This document shows positions 1-8,165 of a DNA stretch of 64,000 nucleotides, piece by piece. Made by a program: the position numbers and the translations under genes. How positions within the stretch are numbered: position 1 is the first letter of the stretch; the number at the start of each line of letters is the position of its first letter. The notes under the pieces were generated by a model that searched no databases, was not told the origin of the DNA, and saw only the letters and a list, made by a program, of their open reading frames with translations. The stretch is from DASSFG01 sp035547915 (GTDB lineage: Bacteria; Planctomycetota; Planctomycetia; Pirellulales; JAICIG01), in the NCBI GenBank assembly GCA_035547915.1, contig DASZTS010000027.1, positions 1 to 64,000 on the forward strand. Reading direction: 5' to 3'.

Positions 1-314
1 ACACCCCCTTCGGCCAGCGCTTGGTGCCTTCGAGCGCCTCGCCCGTTTCCAGCAGGCTCTTGAGACTGGCCAGGATATGCGGCCAGCCGCCGGACACCGC
101 CTCGATGAGCTTCGAGCCGGGCTTATCCATCTCGTGGATGACCGTGAGCTTCACCGTTTCGCCCATCTGCTCGAGCTCGTAGGTCAACCGCGAATATCCC
201 TCGACTCGCAACTCGGGCTTGAATTCATTGCGCCAACTCAGAACGAGTCGGCGCGGCGGCTCGATTTCCAAAACCTCTCCGCTGTCGGCGACGCGCCCGT
301 CGGGAATCGAAGGT
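1..314 (-). pseudogene. SRPBCC/AHSA1-family protein, fragment without N-terminus, runs off left edge
   Basis: Read on the minus strand, this frame encodes the middle of an AHSA1-type SRPBCC domain. It contains PDGRVADSGEVLEIEPPRR, then LVLSWRNEF, TVIHEMDKPGSKLIEAVSGG and WPHILASLKSLLETGEALEG. Such domains bind hydrophobic ligands and are often encoded beside ArsR-type regulators. The first third of the domain, including the usual tryptophan-rich N-terminal part, is missing. Upstream the frame runs into a 66-bp element at 315-380 and then under the end of the LRR gene, with no plausible ATG. I infer that the 5' end was lost in a rearrangement. The C-terminus lies beyond base 1, so the gene could still be intact there. 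Confidence 0.6.
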
Positions 315-380
315 GTCCGACCCATGCGATGCTGGTCGGCCGGCCCGGGTAACTCGAAGACGGGCGTCGGCGGGTCGGAC
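315..380. repeat. 66-bp element with 9-bp inverted ends, copy 1
   Basis: The segment starts with gtccgaccc and ends with gggtcggac, which are perfect inverted ends. Its first 50 bases recur at 1319-1368 with one difference. It sits exactly where the SRPBCC fragment loses homology to its family. It may be a small mobile or recombinogenic element, or a trace of a local gene-conversion event. Confidence 0.55.
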
Positions 381-407
381 CGAAGCAGGTTGCGCGAGAG
401 CAGCACT

Positions 408-2546
408 CTACGGCATCGCGGGGTTCCCACCGAGGAAAGAATCGAGATCGGGTGTTCTTTCGTTAAACTCCTGCCAGGTCCTCCAGGGTATGAGATCTTT
501 CTGCTCCTCCAGCCAAAGATTGCTGACACGTCCGGGATGCGCCCGCTGAAATGATTGAAAGACGCGGCGCGCAGCGGCGTGGCGCGCATCCGCCGCTTCG
601 TCACCCGAAGCGAACAGATCGATCGCGAGACCGGGGATGTCGACCGCTTTGAGGCCCTTTAGGGCGCACAGCGACTCGACCGCCGTGGCTGTTCGCATCC
701 CCTCGTCGGATATCTCCAACTCTTCCAACGACTCGAGCGGCGCGAGTTCAGCCAGACCGGTCGTGACGAGGTCTCCCGCCAACCATAGCCGCCGGAGCTG
801 CGTTAGCTTAGCGATCGCCGCGAGGCACGCCTGCCGTTCCGAGGCATTACACTCTTCACAGGAGACGAGCAGCAGCCAAAGCGACCGCAGGCTCTTCATA
901 CCGCCCAGCGACGCGAGGTTGTCGGCGCGAATCCTCAACGCTGCGCTCGGATTCGTGTAGACATCGAAGGCTGCGGCCAGGCGGAGTTCCTCCACCTGTG
1001 TCAGTTTGCCTATCGCGGCAAAGCATTGGACAAGTCTTTCCTCATCGCGATCGAAATGATGGAACTCGAGCGAGAGTGACTTGAGGTTGGTGAGGCCGCT
1101 CAGATGCGACATTTGGGCGCCGGGTGAACCTTGCAGGCGCAGCCGGCGGAGCTGTGTCAGTTTGCCGACCGCCGCCAGGCGCCTATCGATTTCCGATTCG
1201 TCGTCTTCGCAACCAGTGAGGTCGAGCGTGAGCGATCTCAAGTGTACGAGGTTTGCCAGGCAACCCAGCTCATCACTCCCCACGCGCTCCAGCGAAAGTT
1301 GCTCGAGCTGACGGAGGCGTCCGACCCATGCGATGCTGGTCGGCCGGCCCGGGTAGCTCGAAGACGGGATGCACACGTGCAAGATTCGCAGTTGCTGCAG
1401 GTTGGCCAGGGTATCAGTCATTGCGGGAGTCAATGCGTCGTACGCGATTGAAAGGAATCGCAAGGCCCCCAAGCGGACCAATCGCGTCAACGTTTTCTCG
1501 TGTTGTCGCTGCCACTCCTCCGGCGTGTGTTCATCGTCTGGATCGAATCCTTCGTCATCCGCCTCGCCGTTCCGCTCGTCGTCATCTGCCAGACGTTCCT
1601 GGTCCTCTTCGGCGTTTTGTTTCCGTCCCTCTTCGTAAGCCCCTATCGTACCTTCAATTTCGATCCTCGCGCCGACAACGCATCGCCGATAGCGGTCTGG
1701 CACGACGAGGCGAAGCCATTTTGGTCCGGGCCGCTCCACCCAAAGTTGGCTGACCGTCGACCCCGAGGCAGCCAAAGCATCCTGCTCGTCGGCTCTTTTC
1801 CAAACTGCAGCACCCCAAGCGAACAAGACCGAAACGAGGGCCACCGCTGCCAGCATCCTCCGCAGGCTGAAGCGCCATCGCGGCCGACACCAGCGTAAGA
1901 GGAACTCCCACATGGACGCTGCCAGAGCGACCGTACCAAGCCAGACGGCGATATTGCCCGCCAGGCACGCCGCGCTGAAATCCCACCCGTAGAAATTCTC
2001 CCACGGGGCGACCCAGTACCACCGCCAAACGAACGGCCAGCCATATGACACCGTCCCGAACTGAGCGTACGGAGGTGCGTAAGACATCTCGAAGGTTGTG
2101 TTTGCGAGCACGGTCGACGCCACAACGAGCAACGAGATAATGAGCGTCGTCATTCGCGGCCGCCAATGCAGGCACGGCTTATGTTTTCGCAACAGCCGCT
2201 GGCAGGCCGCCGCGGAGATGCCCAGCAAGCCGAGCCATATTGCCAAATTGGCGATCAGTCCGCTTGTGCTGTATTGTGCGACTGGCCAGACAAGTTCAGG
2301 GCGTGGGGGCAATCCGTTCCGGGGTGGTACACTTCCGGGAACCGTTGTCGCCTCTCGCCAGTACCACGTTAATGGCCAGCCGTAAGCGCGCTCGGGCTTG
2401 CTGGCTGCTATTTTGACAAGATCGCCGGTCACCGGCTCCGACGATAAATTGGCCAGCGTGATGCCGGCTGCGACGCCGACGACCACGACAATCGTCAAGA
2501 GTCGTGGGTGCTGCGGGAAAACTGATGCCAAAAACCGCCGGCTCAT
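408..2546 (-). CDS. multi-pass membrane protein with C-terminal leucine-rich repeats
   Basis: A 712-residue protein if it starts at the ATG at 2546. It has about five membrane segments: near residues 15-34, 95-118, 132-152, 192-217 and 228-250. The last follows a basic stretch, RWRFSLRRMLAAVAL, typical of planctomycete membrane proteins. A very acidic linker follows at about 305-350. The C-terminal half is irregular leucine-rich repeats of the LxxLxxLxL type. The frame is open further upstream, to 2663. The start at 2546 is preferred because the same leader, gataat then six bases then cATGAGCCGG, precedes the next LRR gene at 4253. The protein is probably anchored in the membrane with repeats for protein contacts; the ligand is unknown. 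One repeat carries the 50-bp dispersed sequence at 1319-1368 in frame. Confidence 0.75.
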   Translation of the reverse strand: MSRRFLASVFPQHPRLLTIVVVVGVAAGITLANLSSEPVTGDLVKIAASKPERAYGWPLTWYWREATTVPGSVPPRNGLPPRPELVWPVAQYSTSGLIANLAIWLGLLGISAAACQRLLRKHKPCLHWRPRMTTLIISLLVVASTVLANTTFEMSYAPPYAQFGTVSYGWPFVWRWYWVAPWENFYGWDFSAACLAGNIAVWLGTVALAASMWEFLLRWCRPRWRFSLRRMLAAVALVSVLFAWGAAVWKRADEQDALAASGSTVSQLWVERPGPKWLRLVVPDRYRRCVVGARIEIEGTIGAYEEGRKQNAEEDQERLADDDERNGEADDEGFDPDDEHTPEEWQRQHEKTLTRLVRLGALRFLSIAYDALTPAMTDTLANLQQLRILHVCIPSSSYPGRPTSIAWVGRLRQLEQLSLERVGSDELGCLANLVHLRSLTLDLTGCEDDESEIDRRLAAVGKLTQLRRLRLQGSPGAQMSHLSGLTNLKSLSLEFHHFDRDEERLVQCFAAIGKLTQVEELRLAAAFDVYTNPSAALRIRADNLASLGGMKSLRSLWLLLVSCEECNASERQACLAAIAKLTQLRRLWLAGDLVTTGLAELAPLESLEELEISDEGMRTATAVESLCALKGLKAVDIPGLAIDLFASGDEAADARHAAARRVFQSFQRAHPGRVSNLWLEEQKDLIPWRTWQEFNERTPDLDSFLGGNPAMP
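1319..1368. repeat. 50-bp dispersed sequence inside LRR gene, copy 2
   Basis: This sequence matches 315-364 at 49 of 50 positions. Here it lies in frame inside the LRR-coding region and encodes roughly PSSSYPGRPTSIAWVGRL, which lengthens one repeat. The inverted right end seen in copy 1 is absent. Confidence 0.6.
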
Positions 2547-2640
2547 GACTCGATTATCGAGCTGGCGGCCGCGGGCTGGCAAGCGATGCTTGTGGCCTTT
2601 GGCATCAAACGCCGAAGAAGTCGCGTCGGTTTCATCGACC
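2538..2640 (-). repeat. duplicated gene leader, copy 1
   Basis: The start codon and about 90 bases upstream of the LRR gene at 408-2546 resemble 4243-4343, the equivalent position of the next LRR gene. Shared blocks are ccggctcatg, ggctggcaagcgatgct and tttcatcgacc. This points to duplication of a start-site module and supports the ATG at 2546. Confidence 0.55.
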
Positions 2641-2808
2641 GACATGCCAAGCGGAGCTGGCATCCGCGCTCGGTTGAACCTGCTGAGGTGGCATCGCCCT
2701 GGGTCAACCGCAACTGCTTGTTCGCCGCTAATCGCGATGAACGACGGACGAAGATGTTCTCGCCGGTCTTCTCGTGCAGCTTGTCGAGCAGCTCTCTGTT
2801 CAGCTACA

Positions 2809-4137
2809 TCACCATACCTCGACCTGCGGAACGGCTTCTCGCAGTGTAGCCCGGCCTCGTTCGGTGACCTGAGTATTAATGAGCGATACCCCTTTCAAGT
2901 TCTTGAGCCCATCTAGGTGCTTAAGGCCCTCATCACCAATCGCGGTGTTGGACAGATTGAGCTGGGTCAGCTTTTCCAGCCGAGCGATGTTTGCGAGCCC
3001 AGCGTCAGTGATCTGAGTCCAACCGAGGTTCAGTCGTCGGAGGTTTTTGAGCCCCGCAACGTGGCGAAGTCCGGCGTCGCCGATTTCCTTGGGTAGCGTC
3101 AGCGACTCCAAATGAGTCATGCCGACCACGTGCGCCAGACCCGCGTCGGTGATGCCTGTTTGCGAAAGATCGAGTGACGTGAGCTTCGGCAGTTTCGCGA
3201 GATGTGTCAACCCCGGGCCTTGGAACTCAAAGAATCCTTCGAAATCTAATTCCGATAGCTCAAACAATTCGCCCAGGTGCATGAAGCCTTCGTCGTCCAA
3301 CTTCTTCGGTTTGAGGTTGGCAAGCCCCACGCCGCCAAGCCGGAGATGACGCAAGTGGGTGAATGATTTCAGCTTCGCTAGTCCGTCGTTCGAGATGTTC
3401 AGGTCACAGATGTCGAGCGACTCCAATGGCAACGCCGCCAGATGATCGAGCCCCGCGTCGGTGACTTGAGTAAGGGAAAGCGATAGCTTCCTGAGCTTGG
3501 GTAGTTTTGCCACTGTCGCCAGCCCCGCATCCGTGATTCGCGTGCTGCGCAGGTTGAGTTCGACAAGCTCTTGCGACCCGGCCAGCGCCTCGAGATCCGA
3601 ATCCGTGACTGGCACGCTCATCAGCTTAAGCGACCGCAGCCGCGTCAATGTCGCCAACTGTGCGAGTCCGGCGCCGGTCACACCTGTGAACCCGAGGTCG
3701 AGTGACTCCAAATGGGTCAATCCCTTCAAATGGCCGAGCCCCGCGTCGGTGATACCTGGAATGGAATCCAGTTCCAATCGTTCCAATCCAACCTGGCCTG
3801 CGACCTGCGCCAGGCCCGTATCCGTCAGATGTTGGTTCATCGAGATCCTCAGCGCGCGCAGGTTCTTGCATGGCTGCAACGACAGGATGGTCTCGTCGGT
3901 CAATTTGTCGGAACTGCGAAGATCGAGCTTCAGCGGGTAGGGAAAGTCTTTCAGCGCCGATAGCGCCGCAACGCTCTTTTCATCTTTGACAAACAACTGG
4001 ATCTCCCAACCTTCGCCATGTCGGGTGAACTGTCCGCGGCCGGCCAGCACCGGACCAGCGGCGCGCTGCAATGGCTCGTCGGCTAACTCGGCCAAGTCCC
4101 AAATGTCAACGGTCTCGTTGCGGCCCGCCGTCGCCAA
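2809..4137 (-). CDS. leucine-rich repeat protein with WD40-like N-terminal remnant
   Basis: About 442 residues from the ATG at 4137. Residues 60-440 are regular RNI-like leucine-rich repeats, with ITDAGLAHL and similar motifs recurring every 23-24 residues. The N-terminus is a single WD40 blade, ATAGRNETVDIWDLAE. In the same frame, the codons just before 4137 read LAHSPDGRWL, which is the canonical start of that blade. The 4137 ATG is therefore an artificial boundary. The true start is probably the ATG at 4253 in another frame, reading MSRWFQVSLPWLLGVLASSD. A frameshift between about 4150 and 4200 separates the two. Either the gene is broken or there is a sequence error. LRR proteins of this type bind other proteins; no target can be named. 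Confidence 0.7.
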   Translation of the reverse strand: MATAGRNETVDIWDLAELADEPLQRAAGPVLAGRGQFTRHGEGWEIQLFVKDEKSVAALSALKDFPYPLKLDLRSSDKLTDETILSLQPCKNLRALRISMNQHLTDTGLAQVAGQVGLERLELDSIPGITDAGLGHLKGLTHLESLDLGFTGVTGAGLAQLATLTRLRSLKLMSVPVTDSDLEALAGSQELVELNLRSTRITDAGLATVAKLPKLRKLSLSLTQVTDAGLDHLAALPLESLDICDLNISNDGLAKLKSFTHLRHLRLGGVGLANLKPKKLDDEGFMHLGELFELSELDFEGFFEFQGPGLTHLAKLPKLTSLDLSQTGITDAGLAHVVGMTHLESLTLPKEIGDAGLRHVAGLKNLRRLNLGWTQITDAGLANIARLEKLTQLNLSNTAIGDEGLKHLDGLKNLKGVSLINTQVTERGRATLREAVPQVEVW

Positions 4138-4253
4138 CCATCGACCGTCAGGCGAATGTGCCAGTACGCTTTGGGAGCGTTCCCATCGTTGCGGTCAGAT
4201 GAAGCAAGCACCCCAAGCAGCCACGGCAAGCTGACCTGAAACCACCGGCTCAT
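4138..4253 (-). pseudogene. frameshifted 5' part of the LRR gene (membrane anchor)
   Basis: The ATG at 4253 opens MSRWFQVSLPWLLGVLASSD, a short basic and hydrophobic anchor of the kind that begins many planctomycete membrane proteins. After about 20 codons the frame no longer matches the downstream WD40/LRR frame. A one-base indel between about 4150 and 4200 would rejoin them. The duplicated leader at 4243-4343 also supports 4253 as the original start. Confidence 0.5.
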
Positions 4254-4343
4254 GGGCGCATTATCAGGCCGTCGGGCAGCGGCTGGCAAGCGATGCTGGC
4301 GGCGGCATCGACCGCCGCCGAAATGCGTCAGGTTTCATCGACC
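4243..4343 (-). repeat. duplicated gene leader, copy 2
   Basis: This is the counterpart of 2538-2640, with the same ATGAGCCGG start and gataat block and the upstream ggctggcaagcgatgct and tttcatcgacc blocks. Divergence is moderate. Confidence 0.55.
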
Positions 4344-4475
4344 TGGTGCAGTTGCGGCGCTCGTCCAAACCGCATCGATGGGGCGGAGCGATGCAGGTCT
4401 GCGCGAGCGCGGTGTAGAGGTCGCTTAGCTCAGGGGGACGTTGCAATGTACGTCCGCCGGCATGGTTTCCCGACC

Positions 4476-4705
4476 ATCGCCGCAACAACATTTGCAGCAG
4501 TTATCGGTCTTGCTGTATCAACTCGCCCAGCAAACGCTTCAGCTCTTGGCCGCGGGCACGGATGGAGGTAACTTTTCCGTCGCGGCCTACGAGAAGCATC
4601 GTCGGGATCGCACTGACGCCGTAATAGGTCGCCACCGGATGTTGATCGACGGCTGCGATCGCCTCTATGCGCGCGTCCGCGAACGGGTCGCTTCCTAGCG
4701 ATTGC
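4476..4705 (-). pseudogene. duplicated C-terminal fragment of a TlpA-like thioredoxin domain
   Basis: Bases 4476-4644 are nearly identical to 8141-8309, the 3' end of the LamG/propeller/thioredoxin gene. They encode HPVATYYGVSAIPTMLLVGR to the end of the domain, with the stop at 4501-4503. Upstream the frame continues for about 20 codons of unrelated but protein-like sequence (SLGSDPFADARIEA), until the dispersed repeat at 4710. The CxxC active site and the rest of the gene are absent, so it cannot be a working thioredoxin. It is best read as debris of a local duplication truncated at the repeat. Confidence 0.6.
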
Positions 4706-4709
4706 TTTT

Positions 4710-4802
4710 AGAGCAACCGACCAAACCGGATCGAGCTTCCAAAATCGGCGTTGCACGGCCGATTTTGCTACGGCACTCGGTCCTTCGGGTTCTGTCGGCC
4801 AC
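4710..4802 (+). repeat. dispersed terminator-like repeat, copy 1
   Basis: It begins AGAGCAACCGACCAAACCGG, has a central AAAATCGGCG and CCGATTTT pair, and ends GGTTCTGTCGGCC. It belongs to the family best seen at 13948-14048. It truncates the thioredoxin fragment on its left. Confidence 0.65.
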
Positions 4803-4813
4803 TTTTTGGCTGA

Positions 4814-4898
4814 CTCACCAACCCGGATCGGACTCCAAAAATCGGCGTTGCACGACCGTTCTTTTGTCCGCGGCGCTCCGCGTTTGCAGAAGGTTTTA
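4814..4898 (+). repeat. dispersed terminator-like repeat, degenerate copy 2
   Basis: A degenerate tandem neighbour of copy 1. CCAACCCGGATCGG, AAAAATCGGCGTTGCACG and GCGGCGCTCCG are still recognisable in the right order, but the 3' end has decayed. Confidence 0.45.
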
Positions 4899-4905
4899 TC
4901 CGATC

Positions 4906-5209
4906 TGCCCGCCCTGATCGCGGTCAGACCCGATCTGGGTGGTTGCGTGCGCTACGAGCGTGATTGGCCGCTTAGCTGGCATATTGGATAAACGCACACA
5001 CAATCAGCCCTTGGCAGCGCAGAGCATCCAAGACTATAGGCTGCGGTGGAGCCGCCATCTGGATTCCGTTTCATCGACCTGTGCAATTTACGATCGAGTG
5101 CCACGTCCGGCGTCTGGTATTTGTAGCCTTGGATGCTCTGGACGGAGACATCTTTGATGGGGCGCCTGCGGTCCAAATTCACGTCGAAGGAGTGACCCGA
5201 GAAGCGCCG
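4906..5209. other. gene-poor stretch, possible coding debris
   Basis: No gene is supported here. On the minus strand around 5050-5182 a short frame reads LDRRRPIKDVSVQSIQGYKY. It has protein-like composition but no start signal and no recognisable family. It may be remnant sequence like its neighbours. Confidence 0.3.
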
Positions 5210-7945
5210 TCACGGGCCGACCTGTTGAATTACTCGCGGCCTGATCCCGCTCTTCGGCACTCCTTTGATCCGTTGCAATAGCCCGTCTGCGAGGTTGATT
5301 GGCCCAGACGAGTAGAACGATCCCGATGCGACGATGCATTCAAGGCACGTCTCGGCAGTTTGCCGGTGCTGCGGGAAGCCAGCCAGTGCGAAAGCCGCGT
5401 AGCAACGCACTTCCCAATTGACGAGGCGCTCCGCCGTGACAATGCGTACAAGGTCAGGCACCAGCGGGTCGGCATGTTGACCAAGCTCTCGAATCGCTTC
5501 GGCAAGTTTCTCGACGGGGTCACCTGCTAGCCAGGTCTCGTGAAGTTCCGCAGTCACCGATTTCCGCTCCCACTCCACGAGTAAACGCCGCATATACGGC
5601 ATGAGCGATGGATTTGTGGGGTCGATTCGGGCCAGCGTCAAGACGGCCGCTTGCCTGAGCAGCCGGTCATCGAAGTTCGCAATTCTCGCAACTTCGGCGG
5701 CGGCGCTACGCGCGTCCTGTCCGATACCGGCCAACGCATTCAGAAATGGCTCAAAACTCGTCGCGTCGTATCCGCTCCAGTCGTAATCGTCGGGATTTTC
5801 GATTTCCGGGTAGTCGCTCGGGTTGGGAGGCGTGCGCATTGCCGCGATCGCTTCAACGAGCTTGGGAACCGCCGCCCGCGATGCGGGGCCTATGCCGCCG
5901 AGCGCCTCCGCCGCAGCATCCCCCATGTGTTCGTCGTCCAACAGTTCGATGAGCCGAGGCACGGCCTCTTCAGCTCTCGGACCGATTCGTCCTAGCGCGT
6001 CAGCGGCCACACGGCGGACCAATGGATTGGCGTCTTGTGAGGCCGCTATTAGGCCCGGCACCACTGCCGTTCCCAGCGACGCGATGCTCGCAAGCAGATG
6101 CGCTTCCATGTCGGGAGAATACGAATCGCCCGGCGGCAGTCCTTCATGGTTTCGGCGAAAATGTGGATCAATCGCCAACTCGATAAGTGCGGGGAGTATT
6201 TGTTCGGCCCGCTCCCGTGATGCGGCCAGCACCAGCGCGGCATTTACACGCGAATATCGGTCATCGCTTTTGAGGAACGGCCAAAGTTGAGCGCGCGCCC
6301 GTTCGTCGCGCACGCCAGTTTTCTCGAGCGACATAAATACGTTGATTCGCGAGGGTCGGTCGCCGGAGTTCAGCAACGCCACTATCTGCGCAGTCGCCTG
6401 ACGGAATTCTTCATTGCCCCAATCGTCAGGGGCCGCGATGTTGTGGAGTGCGGCAAGCGCTTGCGGGCTCAAAAAGTCGTCATCGGAGTTAACAATCTCC
6501 AGCAATTTGGGAATCGCCGGCGCGGCGGCTGGGCCAATGCTTGAGAGAGCCCCAATCGAAGCGTGTCGAAAGTCGGGATAGTCGAGCGCCTTGACTAAGG
6601 TCGGCACCGCCGGCCGTGCCTCGCGGCCAAACCTTGCCAAATAAGTCGGTATCAACCAATGCCGGTTGGGCGCGGCCGGCGCGACCACTTTCGCCTCCGC
6701 CCACTCCAGCAAACGAACGGCCGCCAAGCGGTCGCTGCGAGACAAGGAATCGTCTGGCGCACTTTGTTCGTTCTCTTCGTCCTTCTTGTCATTCAGCGCG
6801 CGGCGGGCACGCTGCGACAGACGCCGTACAACCGGCAACGAAACCCAGGCAATGTTTGCAATCCGCTCACGAAGTCCCTCTGGTGTCAGCGGTATGCGGT
6901 CGCGCTCTCGCATTGCGTCTCTGAGTGCGCGATCGAGGGCTTCAACTGCCGGAGGGCCAATTTCCACGAGTGTGCTCACGGTAGGAGACGGCCATGACCC
7001 GGATCGGTGAGAATCACATAGGAAGGCGACCAAATCGTCCAACACGATGGCAGCATCCGGGCCGAGCGCCGAAGCGAAGAACGCCGCATGGTAGGCCAGG
7101 TCTTCAGACCGCAGCGTCGCTTTCAGTACTTCATGGGCCGCGGCGTCGCTCGGATCAATTGCACATAGTGCCGCCGCACACGCCGCCGCCAACGTCCGAT
7201 CGTCGTCGTTCAGGCGAGCTCGCAAGGCGGGGACGGCCTCCTTTGCCGATGCACCCAGCCGCAGAATTTGCTCAGCCGCAGCCACCCTGACATTCGGCTG
7301 CTCATGATCTAGCCGGTCGATCAAGGCTGGCACGACCGTCGCCGCCGGCAAGGCCACATGGCTCAGCGCTTCGGTGGCCGGATCATTCCGATGGTTCCGG
7401 TTAGCTTCTTCCTCCGTCCACAACGAGTCCAAAAGCGCTGGGATGATCGTTGCCGCCGGCACGGGGGGCATCGCTTCGAGAATCGCGTCGGTACCGGGCG
7501 AGAATGCTATCTCGAGTATTGTTTCAACGAGTTTCGCCGGATCTTCGCCTAGCCAAAGCATGCCTTCCGCGGCGGCCAGTTTCACCGCCATCTCGTTGTC
7601 GCTCAATAGCGGCACAAGAAGGTCGGCTCGGCCACTGACTCGGGACAAGGCCCAGACGGCCCTCTCACGAACGGGCCAGCTAGTGTCGTTCTTCGCAAGT
7701 GAAAGCAACGACTTGGTCGCCGATCGCGCGTCCGAGCCCATGTACCCCAGTCGCTCGGCTGCCCGCTCACGAACTTCTTCATCGACATCGCTCAATTGCC
7801 GTTCGAGCTTGCGAACCTCGCTGACGTAATCGCCCAGCCATACGCACAAGAGCGTAACGGCCAAAAGTATCGTGCCCAGGCTAAACTGAGCCCAACGGCG
7901 CTTCGGCTTGAGGAGCAATAGCAGCTTTGAAATCGAGCCGGGCAT
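5210..7945 (-). CDS. membrane-anchored HEAT-repeat protein
   Basis: From the ATG at 7945 the protein has 911 residues. The frame is open to 8131, but only at 7945 does a typical start appear: a basic N-terminus (KPKRRWAQFSLG), one membrane segment at about residues 20-37, then a short charged coiled-coil-like stretch. The rest is HEAT or armadillo-like repeats of about 35-40 residues, with recurrent motifs such as VRERAAERLGYMG, VRVAAAEQILRLG and VRRVAADALGRIG. HEAT solenoids are protein-binding scaffolds. One N-terminal anchor suggests that the solenoid is exposed on one side of the membrane. No enzymatic domain is visible. It belongs to the run of minus-strand repeat-protein genes between 408 and 10634. 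Confidence 0.8.
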   Translation of the reverse strand: MPGSISKLLLLLKPKRRWAQFSLGTILLAVTLLCVWLGDYVSEVRKLERQLSDVDEEVRERAAERLGYMGSDARSATKSLLSLAKNDTSWPVRERAVWALSRVSGRADLLVPLLSDNEMAVKLAAAEGMLWLGEDPAKLVETILEIAFSPGTDAILEAMPPVPAATIIPALLDSLWTEEEANRNHRNDPATEALSHVALPAATVVPALIDRLDHEQPNVRVAAAEQILRLGASAKEAVPALRARLNDDDRTLAAACAAALCAIDPSDAAAHEVLKATLRSEDLAYHAAFFASALGPDAAIVLDDLVAFLCDSHRSGSWPSPTVSTLVEIGPPAVEALDRALRDAMRERDRIPLTPEGLRERIANIAWVSLPVVRRLSQRARRALNDKKDEENEQSAPDDSLSRSDRLAAVRLLEWAEAKVVAPAAPNRHWLIPTYLARFGREARPAVPTLVKALDYPDFRHASIGALSSIGPAAAPAIPKLLEIVNSDDDFLSPQALAALHNIAAPDDWGNEEFRQATAQIVALLNSGDRPSRINVFMSLEKTGVRDERARAQLWPFLKSDDRYSRVNAALVLAASRERAEQILPALIELAIDPHFRRNHEGLPPGDSYSPDMEAHLLASIASLGTAVVPGLIAASQDANPLVRRVAADALGRIGPRAEEAVPRLIELLDDEHMGDAAAEALGGIGPASRAAVPKLVEAIAAMRTPPNPSDYPEIENPDDYDWSGYDATSFEPFLNALAGIGQDARSAAAEVARIANFDDRLLRQAAVLTLARIDPTNPSLMPYMRRLLVEWERKSVTAELHETWLAGDPVEKLAEAIRELGQHADPLVPDLVRIVTAERLVNWEVRCYAAFALAGFPQHRQTAETCLECIVASGSFYSSGPINLADGLLQRIKGVPKSGIRPRVIQQVGP

Positions 7946-8165
7946 GCCATTCAATATCGCGCACCGAAACAGAGCTGACAATCGGCGTCGGCGGCATGGC
8001 CGACGCTTCCAGAAGTCGCATATGTCACACCGACCGGGTGCCAAACGGCTCGTGAACGGCCTGGCCGAACTGGCGGCGGCATCGACCGAGTTCGGGAGCA
8101 GGCGGGATGAAAGGGCCGGGTTTGCACGCAAGTCCGACCAATCGCCGCAACAACATTTGCAGCAC

